DNA from: CAZDUS01 sp964535015
GTDB lineage: Bacteria; Verrucomicrobiota; Kiritimatiellia; CAIKKV01; CAITUY01
Direction of reading: 5' to 3'
Length of the DNA stretch: 5,926 bases
Assembly (NCBI GenBank): GCA_964535015.1
Contig: CAZHRU010000130.1
Location: 1 to 5,926, forward strand
The notes under the pieces are model-generated. The model did not search any database. It saw only the letters and a program-made list of their open reading frames with translations, and was not told the origin of the DNA. The position numbers were made by a program, and so were the translations under genes. How positions within the stretch are numbered: the stretch's first letter is position 1; every line of letters begins with the position of its first letter. Shown here piece after piece: positions 5,915 to 5,926 of this stretch.

Positions 5915-5926
5915 GGGGTGGGGGGG
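5915..5926 (+). other. G-tract after pilC, window edge
   Basis: The last 12 bases are G5-T-G6. The DNA after the secretin stop is similarly G-rich. It is too short to say whether this begins another quadruplex or is the ragged end of a contig. Confidence 0.4.

Overview
The window is about 5.9 kb of a diderm bacterial type IV pilus locus. Four genes, all on the + strand, encode the core machine: the C-terminal half of a PilT retraction ATPase (cut by the left edge), a PilQ-type outer-membrane secretin, a PilB/GspE-type assembly ATPase with an N-terminal MshEN domain, and a PilC/GspF inner-membrane platform protein. A secretin with a signal peptide implies an outer membrane. The repeat-rich intergenic DNA and the 100-N scaffold gap suggest a draft or metagenome-derived genome. 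A lineage in the Verrucomicrobiota/Kiritimatiellota/Lentisphaerota neighbourhood would fit the general look, but this is a weak impression and the window holds no taxonomic marker.

Layout: pilT ends at 600 and the secretin starts at 615 behind a good ribosome binding site, so these two are tightly coupled. About 430 nominal bases separate the secretin from pilB. They hold a G-rich low-complexity stretch with a 7-bp tandem repeat and a G-quadruplex motif, then an array of palindromic repeats laid out like REP elements (GTAG next to a short hairpin). The array is interrupted by the N gap and ends only 20 bases before the pilB start codon. Between pilB and pilC (244 bases) lies a non-coding element with near-identical inverted ends enclosing two or three smaller hairpins, resembling a MITE. 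pilC follows behind a strong AGGAGG and ends 12 bases before the right edge.

Working model from family knowledge: PilB (ATP-driven, possibly c-di-GMP-responsive) adds pilins through the PilC platform, PilT depolymerises the fibre, and PilQ lets it cross the outer membrane. The alignment genes pilM/N/O/P and pilins are not in the window. The protein genes are conventional. The unusual material is in the two intergenic regions, where structured repeats sit inside what would otherwise be an ordinary pilus operon. I found no convincing new protein system, tRNA, rRNA or CRISPR array.
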